Source of the DNA: Gammaproteobacteria bacterium
Lineage (GTDB): Bacteria; Pseudomonadota; Gammaproteobacteria; Pseudomonadales; Azotimanducaceae
Direction: 5' to 3'
Assembly (NCBI GenBank): GCA_021773555.1
Contig: JAJFKA010000031.1
Coordinates: forward strand, 1-64,000
DNA: 64,000 nucleotides
A program made the position numbers and the translations under genes. Under the pieces are notes generated by a model. That model did no database searches. It worked only from the letters and a program-made list of their open reading frames with translations, and was not told where the DNA came from. This document shows, piece after piece, positions 53,533 to 61,870 of the stretch. Position 1 is the first letter of the stretch. Each line of letters begins with the position of its first letter.

Positions 53533-54732
53533 ATGACCAAGGCATTTGAAGGCGTTCGCATCATCGACTTCACCCAGGTCCTTGCCGGTCCCTTTGCGGT
53601 CATGCAACTGGCTTTACTTGGCGCCGAGGTGATTAAGGTCGAACAACCGGTGACCGGTGACCAGACCCGGGGGCTGATGTCGATCGGCGAAAACCAGGGC
53701 CTGTCTCCTTCGTTCATGGGCATGAATCTCAACAAGAAAAGCCTGACCCTGGATCTGAAGTCAGACCAGGGTGTCGCCATCGTAAAAAAACTGATCGTAC
53801 AGGCTGATGTGCTCGTGGAAAACTTCAAGGCCGGCACCATGGAAAGATTGGGACTCGGTTACGACACGCTCCGCGAGCTCAAGCCAGACCTGATTTTCTG
53901 TTCGGTAACAGGCTATGGACAGTCCGGACCCAAGGCCGGTGAGGCCGCCTACGACGGAGCAATCCAGGCATCATCGGGCATGATGTCGCAGAATGGGCAT
54001 CCCGAAACCGGGCCAACCCGCACGGGATTCATGCCAGTCGATATGTCAACGGCACTCAACACCGCATTCGCTATTTCCGCGAGCCTGCACCGCAAGGCTA
54101 TGACAGGAAAAGGCCAGCGGATAGATGTTGCGATGCTGGACACCGCGATTGTGGTGCAGGCGGCGCAATATTCCAATTATCTGAACCAGGGCAACCTTGT
54201 TGGTCTGTTAGGCAATGCGTCGCCCACAAGGCAACCAACCGCAAATGTGTTTCCCACGCAGGATGGGTTTATCCAGATCACCGCGATCCGTCAGCCCCAG
54301 GTGGAAAAACTATTTGCTTGCATGGACCGGACCGATGATTTACAGCGAGCCGAATTTGCAACACCCGAGGCAAGGGTTAAAAACAATGATGCAGTAAACG
54401 CCTTTGTCCGCGAAGGTCTTGCCCCTCGGACCACGGCGGAATGGATGATGATCCTGTCCAAAGCGGGTATTCCCGTGGCGGAAATCAGATCATTGCCTGA
54501 AGTCATGACTGATCCACAACTCGACCACCGCGGCGTATTTGTGACCTTACCTTCACGCATCAACCCGGATGAAAAAGTTCAGCTCGTGAAGGCTGGCTAT
54601 GTCACAGACAGCGATGGTCCCGAGGTTGTCAACGGGCCACCGCTGCTCGGAGAACATACCGACGAGATCCTGCGGGACATCGGATTTTCCAGTGACGACA
54701 TCTTAAAGCTTCGCCGCGAGGGTGTTGTGTAG
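53533..54732 (+). CDS. CaiB/BaiF class III CoA-transferase
   Basis: A 399-residue family III CoA-transferase. VRIIDFTQVLAGPFAVMQLALLGAEVIKVEQPVTGDQTRG, LIFCSVTGYGQSGPKAGEAAYDGAIQASSGMM and GKGQRIDVAMLDTAIV are standard, and the Asp in MPVDMSTALN fits the acyl-carrying position. A ribosome site (GGGAGAA) precedes the ATG. It and the ligase at 50.5 kb offer two ways to make an acyl-CoA, one by CoA exchange. Confidence 0.93.
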   Translation: MTKAFEGVRIIDFTQVLAGPFAVMQLALLGAEVIKVEQPVTGDQTRGLMSIGENQGLSPSFMGMNLNKKSLTLDLKSDQGVAIVKKLIVQADVLVENFKAGTMERLGLGYDTLRELKPDLIFCSVTGYGQSGPKAGEAAYDGAIQASSGMMSQNGHPETGPTRTGFMPVDMSTALNTAFAISASLHRKAMTGKGQRIDVAMLDTAIVVQAAQYSNYLNQGNLVGLLGNASPTRQPTANVFPTQDGFIQITAIRQPQVEKLFACMDRTDDLQRAEFATPEARVKNNDAVNAFVREGLAPRTTAEWMMILSKAGIPVAEIRSLPEVMTDPQLDHRGVFVTLPSRINPDEKVQLVKAGYVTDSDGPEVVNGPPLLGEHTDEILRDIGFSSDDILKLRREGVV

Positions 54733-54733
54733 C

Positions 54734-55018
54734 GTGCAGTTTGCAAAGCAGCTGAGAGCTGGAATCAGGCGCGGCGAAATCACCACCACGATCCGAATCT
54801 GGACCAGGGCCAACGCCAGGGTTGGCGGCCGATATCAAATGGAAGGCGGATCCGTACAGGTCACTGCCATGCGGGAAATCAGCTTTGACGATATTACCGA
54901 GCAGATGGCGAAGGACTCAGGTTTCATGAACAAGCTGGACCTGCTAAAAACCGCGAAGCACGGACGTGGTGAGACAATCTATTTTATTCGGTTTAACTTT
55001 ATTCCCAACGAAGCCTAG
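54734..55018 (+). CDS. ASCH-domain-like small protein
   Basis: About 94 residues. VQFAKQLRAGIRRGEITTTIRIWTRANARVGGRYQM matches the ASCH opening (F-x-x-x-I-x-x-G-x-x-T-T-R), followed by a strand (SVQVTAMREISFDDITEQMAKDSGF) and IYFIRFNFIP. ASCH domains resemble PUA domains and are thought to bind RNA. GTG 54734 lies one base after the CoA-transferase stop; GTG 54722 and TTG 54725 are other starts. The fold call is fair, the function unknown. Confidence 0.68.
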   Translation: MQFAKQLRAGIRRGEITTTIRIWTRANARVGGRYQMEGGSVQVTAMREISFDDITEQMAKDSGFMNKLDLLKTAKHGRGETIYFIRFNFIPNEA

Positions 55019-55096
55019 CCCGCTTAGCAGTAAAACCCGACTGTCGTGCTTCGTGACCCGGATTTCTCTACCCGACCCGCCTGACCTTATCGATGG

Positions 55097-55480
55097 TTAG
55101 TCGTCAAACAGATCATCAAGGCGTGAGTTCACTTTATCATCCGGCCCGCCGTCAACATCGAGCGCATCGGGCTCTGCTTGTGAACCGTCAAACAGTGATT
55201 GTAACGAGGCCTTTGCCTGTTCGGCCCGGTCCACATTGACAGCGCTGAAATTTATCCGCACCGGCTTGAAGTAATCACAGAAGTTCGCGTTTTCCTTGAT
55301 GACCGGTGGGTCAGCACGTTCGTGATCACACAGAATTGAGGCTTTCGGTTGGTAATGTCTGCACAACCGACAACAATGTAAAACCTCGAAACAGTGCGCA
55401 CAATTGGCGTGCCGACTGATTGGCAGAGGGATATCCTCAATCGATTCACCACAATTCCAACAGACCAGATGCTTGCTCAA
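55097..55480 (-). CDS. Cys-rich zinc-ribbon-like protein
   Basis: A 127-residue protein with about 11 Cys in its first 70 residues, mostly as CxxC pairs: LVCWNCGESI, HANCAHCFEVLHCCRLCRHY and later ILCDHE and FCDYF. This points to two zinc sites or similar. The acidic C-terminus (ALDVDGGPDDKVNSRLDDLFDD) is probably disordered. I do not recognise a named family. It is convergent with the ASCH gene. Confidence 0.7.
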   Translation of the reverse strand: MSKHLVCWNCGESIEDIPLPISRHANCAHCFEVLHCCRLCRHYQPKASILCDHERADPPVIKENANFCDYFKPVRINFSAVNVDRAEQAKASLQSLFDGSQAEPDALDVDGGPDDKVNSRLDDLFDD

Positions 55481-55638
55481 AGTGCTGCTCCATTTTTTTA
55501 AGTCACCGGCAACTAACGACCTCGATTCCGTGGAAGCAGGCGGCGCCGGATGAATATTTTAGCGCATCGCAGCCCCTGCGTTAACCATCGGACTGGGGTA
55601 CACTCCAGCGAAGCTGAATTAGAAACAACGGGGAGCCC

Positions 55639-56502
55639 ATGCCACTATCAACGAGAATTGTCGGTCAGACAACGCGCACGTTTGAGCATCCGGTGGACGC
55701 TCGCTGGACGATGGCATATGCAGCGGGCCTGGGTGATTCGAGTGCCTGCTATATGGACACCCAGGCAAGACCTGATGTGATTGCACACCCGGTTTTCCCG
55801 GTTTGCGTCGAGTGGCCAGTCATTCTGGACGCGAGAAATATCGAAGGAAATCAATCGGTAACAGCAGAGGAAGCCAGCCGTGGGGTGCACGCTTCCCACG
55901 ACCTGCACATCTATCAACCCATTCGTGCCGGGGACACCCTGAAGACAGTCGCAACCATCATCGGGGTGGAAAAAATAAAACCCGGCGCCGCCCAATGGCT
56001 GCGCCTCGATAGTTATAACCAGCGCGAAGAACTGGTAACGCGGACCTTTCAGCAAAGCATTTCCAGGGGTGTTGATATCATGGGTTCGAGAAATTTTTGT
56101 GCCGAGCCTCCCGCGTGGCCAGCGCATGATGCCCGCAAGGTTACGCGTAGGATTGATATACCGGTGCTGTCCGGAGCGGCTAATGTTTATACTGAAACCG
56201 CGCGAATTTTTAATCCTATTCACAGCGACCGTCTGGTTGCACTTAATGCCGGACTGCCTGACATTATCCTTCATGGCACGGCGACCCTGGCGCTGGCCGT
56301 TTCAAAAATTACCGAGGTCTATTCACCTGAGCACCCGGAGAAACTCATCCGTCTTGGCGGGCGATTCTCAGCCATGGTGCTGATGCCATCAACGCTCACT
56401 TTGCTCATTCACAACGAGACCGACACCGGGCTCAGTTATTCAGTGCTGACTGAATCCGGCCAGTACGCCATCTCAAACGGCTTCATCAGCTGGCAAACCT
56501 GA
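55639..56502 (+). CDS. MaoC-type protein, two hot-dog domains
   Basis: A 287-residue double hot-dog protein. The first domain has HASHDLHIYQPIRAGDTLKTVATI. The second has TETARIFNPIHSDRLVALNAGLPDIILHGTATLALAV. In true R-hydratases this motif is SGDxNPLH, where Asp and His are the catalytic pair; here His stays but the Asp position is Ile. This is a recurring subgroup, so it may do hydration by another route or bind an acyl-CoA. It is coupled by TGATG to the Nudix gene. Confidence 0.83.
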   Translation: MPLSTRIVGQTTRTFEHPVDARWTMAYAAGLGDSSACYMDTQARPDVIAHPVFPVCVEWPVILDARNIEGNQSVTAEEASRGVHASHDLHIYQPIRAGDTLKTVATIIGVEKIKPGAAQWLRLDSYNQREELVTRTFQQSISRGVDIMGSRNFCAEPPAWPAHDARKVTRRIDIPVLSGAANVYTETARIFNPIHSDRLVALNAGLPDIILHGTATLALAVSKITEVYSPEHPEKLIRLGGRFSAMVLMPSTLTLLIHNETDTGLSYSVLTESGQYAISNGFISWQT

Positions 56503-57125
56503 TGGAAGACTTATGGCTCGGCTGGGCGAAACGAATTCAGGCGCTGGCTTCTACGGGGGTGCATTTTGCCGCGAGCGAATTTGATCGGGAGCGATATGTT
56601 GAACTGGCTGATATCGCCAACAGCATGCTGGCAAGCATCGGCGACGTACCGATCGAGCGGATCACAGACCTGATTCCCGACTTCGGAGAAGGCTATGTCA
56701 CGCCGCGCATTGATGTCCGCGCCGCCGTCATCCGAGAGGATACAATCCTCCTGGTTCAGGAAAAGCTGGACAACCTATGGACACTACCCGGGGGATTCGC
56801 CGATGTTGGCTTGTCCGCCGCCGCCAACACCGAAAAGGAAGTTCTGGAGGAAGCAAATCTGAAAGTCCGCGCCAACAGGCTCTACGGCTTGTTCCACAAG
56901 GCGAGGCACAATTATCTCGCTGATACGCGCGACTTTTATAAAATGTATTTCATCTGCGATCAGCTTGAAGCCGGTGAACCGGCTCCCGGTGCGGAAACAA
57001 AGGATGCAGGGTTCTTCCCCCTGGCTGAATTGCCACCGCTGTCAACCGGCAGAGTGATCGAATCGCATATTGCACTGGCATTCCAGTATCTCGAAGAAGG
57101 TAGAACGCAAACATATTTCGACTAA
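56502..57125 (+). CDS. Nudix hydrolase with N-terminal helical domain
   Basis: A 207-residue protein: an N-terminal helical region (about 1-60) seen in the Nudix_N subgroup, then the Nudix domain with RAAVIREDTILLVQEKLDNLWTLPGGFADVGLSAAANTEKEVLEEANL. The box keeps KEVLEE, which binds the metals, but the Glu after GGFADVG is Leu and the Gly after EE-A is Asn. It should hydrolyse a nucleoside diphosphate linked to another group, such as ADP-ribose, though the changes may alter activity. Its start overlaps the MaoC stop by one base. Confidence 0.85.
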   Translation: MEDLWLGWAKRIQALASTGVHFAASEFDRERYVELADIANSMLASIGDVPIERITDLIPDFGEGYVTPRIDVRAAVIREDTILLVQEKLDNLWTLPGGFADVGLSAAANTEKEVLEEANLKVRANRLYGLFHKARHNYLADTRDFYKMYFICDQLEAGEPAPGAETKDAGFFPLAELPPLSTGRVIESHIALAFQYLEEGRTQTYFD

Positions 57126-57202
57126 CCCGGCTGTGCACTTCATCTTCATTGCCCACGGTGATTTAATGCGTAATCCCGCAGCCCAAGGATTGAAAAAAAA
57201 TT

Positions 57203-57964
57203 ATGTCGCAGCAACTCGAAGAAACCGGCCTTCAGGCGGTAGACGAATTTATCAATACCTGGAACAGCAGAGACCCTGACCGCTGGGCAGCCTCCCTGAA
57301 TTACCCGCATGTCCGGCCTTCTCCATTTGGTGACATCGTCGTCTCTGCCACTGCGGAGCGCTACGCGGCGCAAGTGGACTTCGACAAAGTGGTTGCCACC
57401 GGTTGGGACCACAGTGAATGGGACTACAAACGAGTGCTGCACACATCACCGGATAAAATCCATGTTGCGGGTCAGTGGAGTCGTTACAACGCCGCGGGAG
57501 AAATCATTCACACCAATCCCGTGGTGTACATCGTTACTCGTGTCGAAGGACACTGGGGTATCCAGTCCCGATTTGGCAGTGACTTCGCGGCTGATGATGT
57601 GGATACCTCGGGGCTTGAGTCCCGCGGCTTCAAACTCGTCAAGGACTTCTATCTTCACCTGCACAACGGCAAGGCCGAAGCGGCGGCTGAACTGCTGAAC
57701 TATCCCCATTTCGAGATCCAGGTCGGGCACCTGGATCAACATCTCTCAATAGCAGACTACCGGCCGGGTGCAGCTTCCGTCGAAATCGAATCGCTCCTGG
57801 CGGTGCAGACTGGATCCAACAGCATGAACGTAGCGGCCACCCTGTTGATGGATTCCGGCGAAGGCGCGCAGCGTATCGAATCAATGCTGAACCTGACAAT
57901 CCGTGAACACCATCTCGGCATACAGGCCTGGTCCTATCTTGACCCCTCCGCCGAGCCGGACTGA
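57203..57964 (+). CDS. Tandem NTF2-like/SnoaL-like protein, unknown
   Basis: A 253-residue soluble protein of two similar halves. Each opens with a helix then a FxxxWNxxD or FxxHLHxGxA stretch and a LNYPH motif (ASLNYPHVRPS and AELLNYPHFEIQ), and each ends in a WGIQ-like strand (GHWGIQSRF, HHLGIQAWS). This fits two NTF2-like domains. The shared LNYPH in both halves shows internal duplication. No enzyme residues can be named. Its end overlaps by 31 bases the end of the convergent DUF3179 gene. Confidence 0.65.
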   Translation: MSQQLEETGLQAVDEFINTWNSRDPDRWAASLNYPHVRPSPFGDIVVSATAERYAAQVDFDKVVATGWDHSEWDYKRVLHTSPDKIHVAGQWSRYNAAGEIIHTNPVVYIVTRVEGHWGIQSRFGSDFAADDVDTSGLESRGFKLVKDFYLHLHNGKAEAAAELLNYPHFEIQVGHLDQHLSIADYRPGAASVEIESLLAVQTGSNSMNVAATLLMDSGEGAQRIESMLNLTIREHHLGIQAWSYLDPSAEPD

Positions 57965-58887
57965 GGTCCCTGATAGACGAGCGTGTCCGGGTGAAAGGTA
58001 TACCAGGCGAACCAGAAGGCGGAAACGGATGGCACCAACCGGCCATCCTCATCAAAGATCTGCGCCGTCGCGGATGCTTCGTCCCAGGTGATTAGGTAGG
58101 TTTGTCCTGCAATCTGATCCTTGAAGCGGCGTAGACCCGATTTCGACAGGCTCGCAAGCGGATACGCCTTGTCAACGTCATTGAGCGAAACACCGAGCAC
58201 CCGCGATTTCGGGTGGATATCCCGGGGAGCCTTGTGAGAAACATCAAAATAGAGACGCCGGGTCCGCTCGTAACCCTCGTAGGGGCTTTGACTGTAGTTA
58301 CGTCGGTAACCCGTCTCACGGCTCAGGACGAGGGTATCCGGGTGTTGCTTTCGCCATGCGCCCCAGGACGTATGCACCGCCGGTAACTGCAACAACGAGT
58401 AACCTTTCAGTTTTCCGCTGATCGCCTTGCCTAGAAGTTGTGACCAGAGCGATTCCGAGTTCCTGTCGTATAACAGCACATCCGAGTTGTACAGCAGACC
58501 GGAGACACCGAACTGTAAGAAAGAATCTGCGATATCGGCGGCAAACACCATCCCCGTCCCGCACAGCGGACAATAGCTGATGACGAAATGCTCATCACCG
58601 GTTTTATCGTTAACGACCTCGTGCCAGTTTAGAATCGCGATCGGATAGGCCTTTGGCTGGCCGCCAATATTAACAGCCAGTACACGATCATCGTCGTCAG
58701 GCCATTTCGCTTTGCTGGCAGTTTCGAACACGGGTTGGATGATCGCCGGTATCCCATCCCGCGGTGGACCACCCGGGTAAATTTCTTTTACCGGGATCAA
58801 CGCATCGTCAAGATCAAATCCGTTCCTGGTGACCGCAACCACAGCGTCGGTGCAAACCAGCAATATCATCAACAGCAAACATCTCAT
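57934..58887 (-). CDS. DUF3179 secreted protein
   Basis: A 317-residue protein with a signal peptide (MRCLLLMILLVCTDAVVA). The rest has the DUF3179 marks: IPAIIQPVFE, DDRVLAVNIGGQPKAYPIAILNWHEVVNDKTGDEHFVISYCPLCGTGMVFAA (with a CPLC pair), FGVSGLLYNSDVLLYDRNSESLWSQLLGKAI and HPDTLVLSRETGYRRNY. It is found in many bacteria outside the cytoplasm, role unknown; the CPLC pair suggests metal or disulfide chemistry. ATG 58887 starts the signal peptide; ATG 58914 is nine codons earlier. Confidence 0.9.
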   Translation of the reverse strand: MRCLLLMILLVCTDAVVAVTRNGFDLDDALIPVKEIYPGGPPRDGIPAIIQPVFETASKAKWPDDDDRVLAVNIGGQPKAYPIAILNWHEVVNDKTGDEHFVISYCPLCGTGMVFAADIADSFLQFGVSGLLYNSDVLLYDRNSESLWSQLLGKAISGKLKGYSLLQLPAVHTSWGAWRKQHPDTLVLSRETGYRRNYSQSPYEGYERTRRLYFDVSHKAPRDIHPKSRVLGVSLNDVDKAYPLASLSKSGLRRFKDQIAGQTYLITWDEASATAQIFDEDGRLVPSVSAFWFAWYTFHPDTLVYQGPQSGSAEGSR

Positions 58888-58985
58888 GTTGTATGAGACC
58901 CTGCTGCTCAACATTATCTTGCGTGCTTAAAACAAATTCGTTCCTTCGAGGGTTGCCACGTTCTGGATAGCTACGCGCGTTGACG

Positions 58986-59774
58986 CTACTTCGCGTAACT
59001 GACCCCCATACCGGCGCGAACGTCGTTGTTCACCCCATACTGCGGAATCGGGTATCTCAGGCCATTTTTCGACAGGGCATCGAGACCGATAATGATCTTA
59101 GGCAGAAATGAAGGCGGGATCGCCATCAGTAATTCATCTTCCATCACGCCGCCATAACGACGCTCGGCAAAGCAGGGAATAGACAAACTGGGCTCACCGG
59201 TTGTGAGAGCTCGTCCCCAGGAATCAGCACACGCCGATTCACCGACGCAGCTGAATTCCAGCTTTTTGTATCCGGTCCACTGCAGTCCATTGATAAAAAG
59301 GATCATTTGCGCGGGGGTTGCGTAAATCAGGCAAATATCAGGAGGGTCAAGTCTGCCCGCCGCCAGCGGGCTGACTGCCATGGCTTCAAATTGACCGAAG
59401 GGCAGCACATCCATCGCGTCCTGATGGGCGGCAGCATCTTCAGGCGTGCCGTACCAAACTCCCGTCATCCGGTCCCCGGAAAGCCATTCATCACTGCGTG
59501 GATGCAGACCGACGACTGTGCCGCACTGGGCACCGACCAGATCATCCATGGTGATGCCAACCGTCCAGCCATTGCGACTGGCCTGGCCGACAATCTGATC
59601 GGTCGTGTGTATCTCCTTGGGGCGCCTGATGCGTGGAATCGCTTCCATTTCCGCACGGGTTTTAAACATCTTCATGCCGATCGGTGTGGTACGCAGGCGT
59701 AGCAACCGGTTGAGATCGGCGACAATCTGCTCGCCGTTAAATTGCTGATCGCTGCTGATAAGGCTGTCCGACAT
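58986..59774 (-). CDS. DUF169 protein
   Basis: A 262-residue protein of the DUF169 family (COG2043): LNRLLRLRTTPIGMKMFKTRAEM opens it, and LVGAQCGTVVGL, FSCVGESACADSWGRAL, LSIPCFAERRYGGVMEDELLMAIP and IIIGLDALSKNGLRYPIP follow. Conserved Cys at QCG, SCVGESAC and IPCF suggest a metal or Fe-S centre. The function is unknown. It stands alone on the minus strand, downstream of rpoH and its terminator. Confidence 0.87.
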   Translation of the reverse strand: MSDSLISSDQQFNGEQIVADLNRLLRLRTTPIGMKMFKTRAEMEAIPRIRRPKEIHTTDQIVGQASRNGWTVGITMDDLVGAQCGTVVGLHPRSDEWLSGDRMTGVWYGTPEDAAAHQDAMDVLPFGQFEAMAVSPLAAGRLDPPDICLIYATPAQMILFINGLQWTGYKKLEFSCVGESACADSWGRALTTGEPSLSIPCFAERRYGGVMEDELLMAIPPSFLPKIIIGLDALSKNGLRYPIPQYGVNNDVRAGMGVSYAK

Positions 59775-59817
59775 CGCTTTATTCCTGTGTTGGTGGGATT
59801 AAAGCTTTAACCATACC

Positions 59818-59845
59818 AAAAAAATGGGAGGCCAGGCCTCCCATT
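59818..59845 (-). terminator. Intrinsic terminator after rpoH
   Basis: Read on the minus strand: AATGGGAGGCC, one base, GGCCTCCCATT, then a T run. It is a perfect 11-pair GC-rich hairpin that lies 34 bases past the rpoH stop and ahead of the DUF169 start, so it separates the two genes. Confidence 0.92.
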
Positions 59846-59878
59846 AAGTTGGTTTCTCAGGAATTTAAAAAAATGGCG

Positions 59879-60733
59879 TCAGGCTGCTGCAATGTAGGGT
59901 TGCATGGTTTCAAACGCTTTTACTTCCACCTGACGGATTCGCTCAATTGAAACACCGTACCTGAGTGAAAGGTCTTTCAGGCTGGCTTTCTCATCCGACA
60001 ACCAGCGGCTCACCACAATATCCCTGGCCCGGTCATCCAGAGATGCCAGCGCCTCACCGAGGCCCTCATGCATCTGCGCTGCGATCTCGTCATTGGCCGC
60101 GACAAATGCCGGGTCTTCCTGCTCGCCCAGGGTCATATAGGCTGAAGGACCATAAAACACTTCGTCATCATCGCCAACCGGTTCGAAGCTCTCATCGAAA
60201 TTCGCCAGACGGGCTTCCATTTCGACAACCTCATGCGGTTTCACGCCCAGGTCGCCGGCGACTTTTTCGACTTCATCGGCACTAAACCAACCCAGTCTTG
60301 CCTTGGCTTTGCGCAGATTGAAGAATAATTTTCGCTGCGCCTTGGTGGTTGCGATTTTCACGATCTTCCAGTTCTTCAGGATAAATTCGTGAATTTCCGC
60401 CTTGATCCAGTGAACCGCGAACGAGACAAGCCTGACATCATGTTTCAGGTCAAATTTCTTAACAGACTTCATCAGGCCAACATTGCCCTGCTGGATGATG
60501 TCTTCCAGCGGCAATCCATAACCTGCATAGCCCCGAGCGATGTAGACCACGTAACGGAGGTGGGACAAAACGATTTTTCGTGCACATTCAACATCACCGT
60601 GCTCCTGAAATCGCAGAAACAGGTCGGTTTCCTCGTCCTTTGTCAGGATAGGGATTCTCTGGATAGAATCCAGATACTCCTGCAGACTGCCGGTTCTGAG
60701 GATTGGAAGCTGGTTCACAACCATTTCTGTCAT
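59879..60733 (-). CDS. rpoH: RNA polymerase sigma-32 factor
   Basis: A 284-residue sigma-70-family factor. Region 1-2 shows LPILRTGSLQEYLDSIQRIPILTKDEE, then GLPLEDIIQQGNVGLMKSVKKFDLKHDVRLVSFAVHWIKAEIHEFILKNW (regions 2.1-2.4), the RpoH box QRKLFFNLRKAK and region 4 with SLKDLSLRYGVSIERIRQVEVKAFETMQ. It directs RNA polymerase to heat-shock promoters. Its start faces a 280-base divergent region with a perfect FNR-type box. No ftsEX genes are seen next to it, unlike the arrangement in enteric bacteria. Confidence 0.97.
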   Translation of the reverse strand: MTEMVVNQLPILRTGSLQEYLDSIQRIPILTKDEETDLFLRFQEHGDVECARKIVLSHLRYVVYIARGYAGYGLPLEDIIQQGNVGLMKSVKKFDLKHDVRLVSFAVHWIKAEIHEFILKNWKIVKIATTKAQRKLFFNLRKAKARLGWFSADEVEKVAGDLGVKPHEVVEMEARLANFDESFEPVGDDDEVFYGPSAYMTLGEQEDPAFVAANDEIAAQMHEGLGEALASLDDRARDIVVSRWLSDEKASLKDLSLRYGVSIERIRQVEVKAFETMQPYIAAA

Positions 60734-60848
60734 CTTGTCTCCAAGGGAAAAAGTGTATTAAGTTTCAGTAGCTTAGAACACATCATCGGCACATCGTTCA
60801 GTAGTTTGGGACGTATCCAGTTAATTCAAGCCTTTTAGTCAAAATTAG

Positions 60849-60862
60849 TTGATGCAAATCAA
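60849..60862. promoter_or_regulatory. FNR/ANR-type box
   Basis: TTGAT-GCAA-ATCAA, an exact match to the FNR/Anr consensus. It lies between rpoH (start 60733, minus) and the Rieske protein gene (start 61014, plus), in an AT-rich stretch, 116 and 151 bases from the two starts. It could link either gene to oxygen supply. No FNR gene is in the window. Confidence 0.5.
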
Positions 60863-60939
60863 TATCCCGTCCCGGGGCGATTTATCCGACTGCCTCATAG
60901 ACAGCGAAAAAACCCATTTGTTTCACCCTTCAGGCTATA

Positions 60940-60962
60940 AAACCAGCCTTCCGTGCTGGTTT
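60940..60962. other. Hairpin ahead of Rieske gene
   Basis: AAACCAGC (60940-60947), seven bases, GCTGGTTT (60955-60962). Eight perfect pairs, 51 bases before the Rieske gene start. It might act in the leader RNA or as a weak terminator; no other sign. Confidence 0.35.
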
Positions 60963-61013
60963 CACCGGGGAACAAAACGCTAGAATCAGACAAATCCTTC
61001 TCGCACCAACTTT

Positions 61014-61817
61014 ATGCCTGCCCTGCAACCGAATCCCCTGCAATACAATCCCAACGACGTGACGCTCACACCCATCGCCACGTACGACCGGCTGGTACAC
61101 GCCGGTATCGAACGCGCCTGGGAGAATGTGCTGGACTGGGAGCATCTTCCCCACTTGCACGCCACTTCTTTTGATTATGTCAGCCTGGACGAAGCGGGTC
61201 CCTGGGGATGGCGAACCTGGTCGAATGCAGACAGGACGGGACATGTGGAATTATGTATCGATAAACCCCAATACGTTGCCCGGAGCTATCAAGAGCAGCG
61301 GCAAGTGTCTGAAATCTGGACCACCCTCACGCCCAGTGGAGACAATACCCAGGTCCATGTCGAATTCCACGCGACTGATGTGCCGGCGGCATCAATCACA
61401 AAAATTGGGGCGATTTATCTGAAACTTTACGAACAGTTGTGGGACGAGGACGAGGCAATGATGTGCCGTCGTCAACAGCGACTAACCGAACAACGGGAAT
61501 CCCGCCAGGAAGTAAATCTTGGTTCCCTGGAGATGCTTCGGGCGCAACTGCCGATCACGGTGCAACTGAAGCGAGGAGAATTCTGGCTGATGGAGCGGGC
61601 CGGTCAACTGGTCTGTTTTTCCAGTATCTGTCCCCACCTGCTCGGTCCGTTGAATGCACCTGACCCCGGCACAACCACGGTGGTCTGCCACTGGCATGGT
61701 TACGAGTTCGATACTGCCTCCGGCGAGTGCCTGAAGCCTGAGACCGCTGCCTGCAAACTACCCCGTCCTCCCCGGATAGACATCGAAGATGGGAATGTAA
61801 TGTTGAGATATCGCTGA
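61014..61817 (+). CDS. Rieske [2Fe-2S] protein with N-terminal SRPBCC-like domain
   Basis: A 267-residue protein. The C-terminal domain (about 175-267) has both Rieske motifs, SSICPHLLGPL (C-x-H) and VVCHWHGYEFD (C-x-x-H). The N-terminal part (about 20-140) reads like the ligand-binding half of ring-hydroxylating oxygenases, with HAGIERAWENVLDWEHLPHLHATSFDYVSL and a strand series after it. In those oxygenases the Rieske domain comes first, so the order is reversed here. DWEHLPHLH could bind a metal. It is likely an electron carrier or small oxygenase. ATG lies at 61014. Confidence 0.85.
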   Translation: MPALQPNPLQYNPNDVTLTPIATYDRLVHAGIERAWENVLDWEHLPHLHATSFDYVSLDEAGPWGWRTWSNADRTGHVELCIDKPQYVARSYQEQRQVSEIWTTLTPSGDNTQVHVEFHATDVPAASITKIGAIYLKLYEQLWDEDEAMMCRRQQRLTEQRESRQEVNLGSLEMLRAQLPITVQLKRGEFWLMERAGQLVCFSSICPHLLGPLNAPDPGTTTVVCHWHGYEFDTASGECLKPETAACKLPRPPRIDIEDGNVMLRYR

Positions 61818-61870
61818 GTTGGTACCGATCCTGACCGGGTCAATCAGGCGTTAACCGGGAGCTGCAAAAA

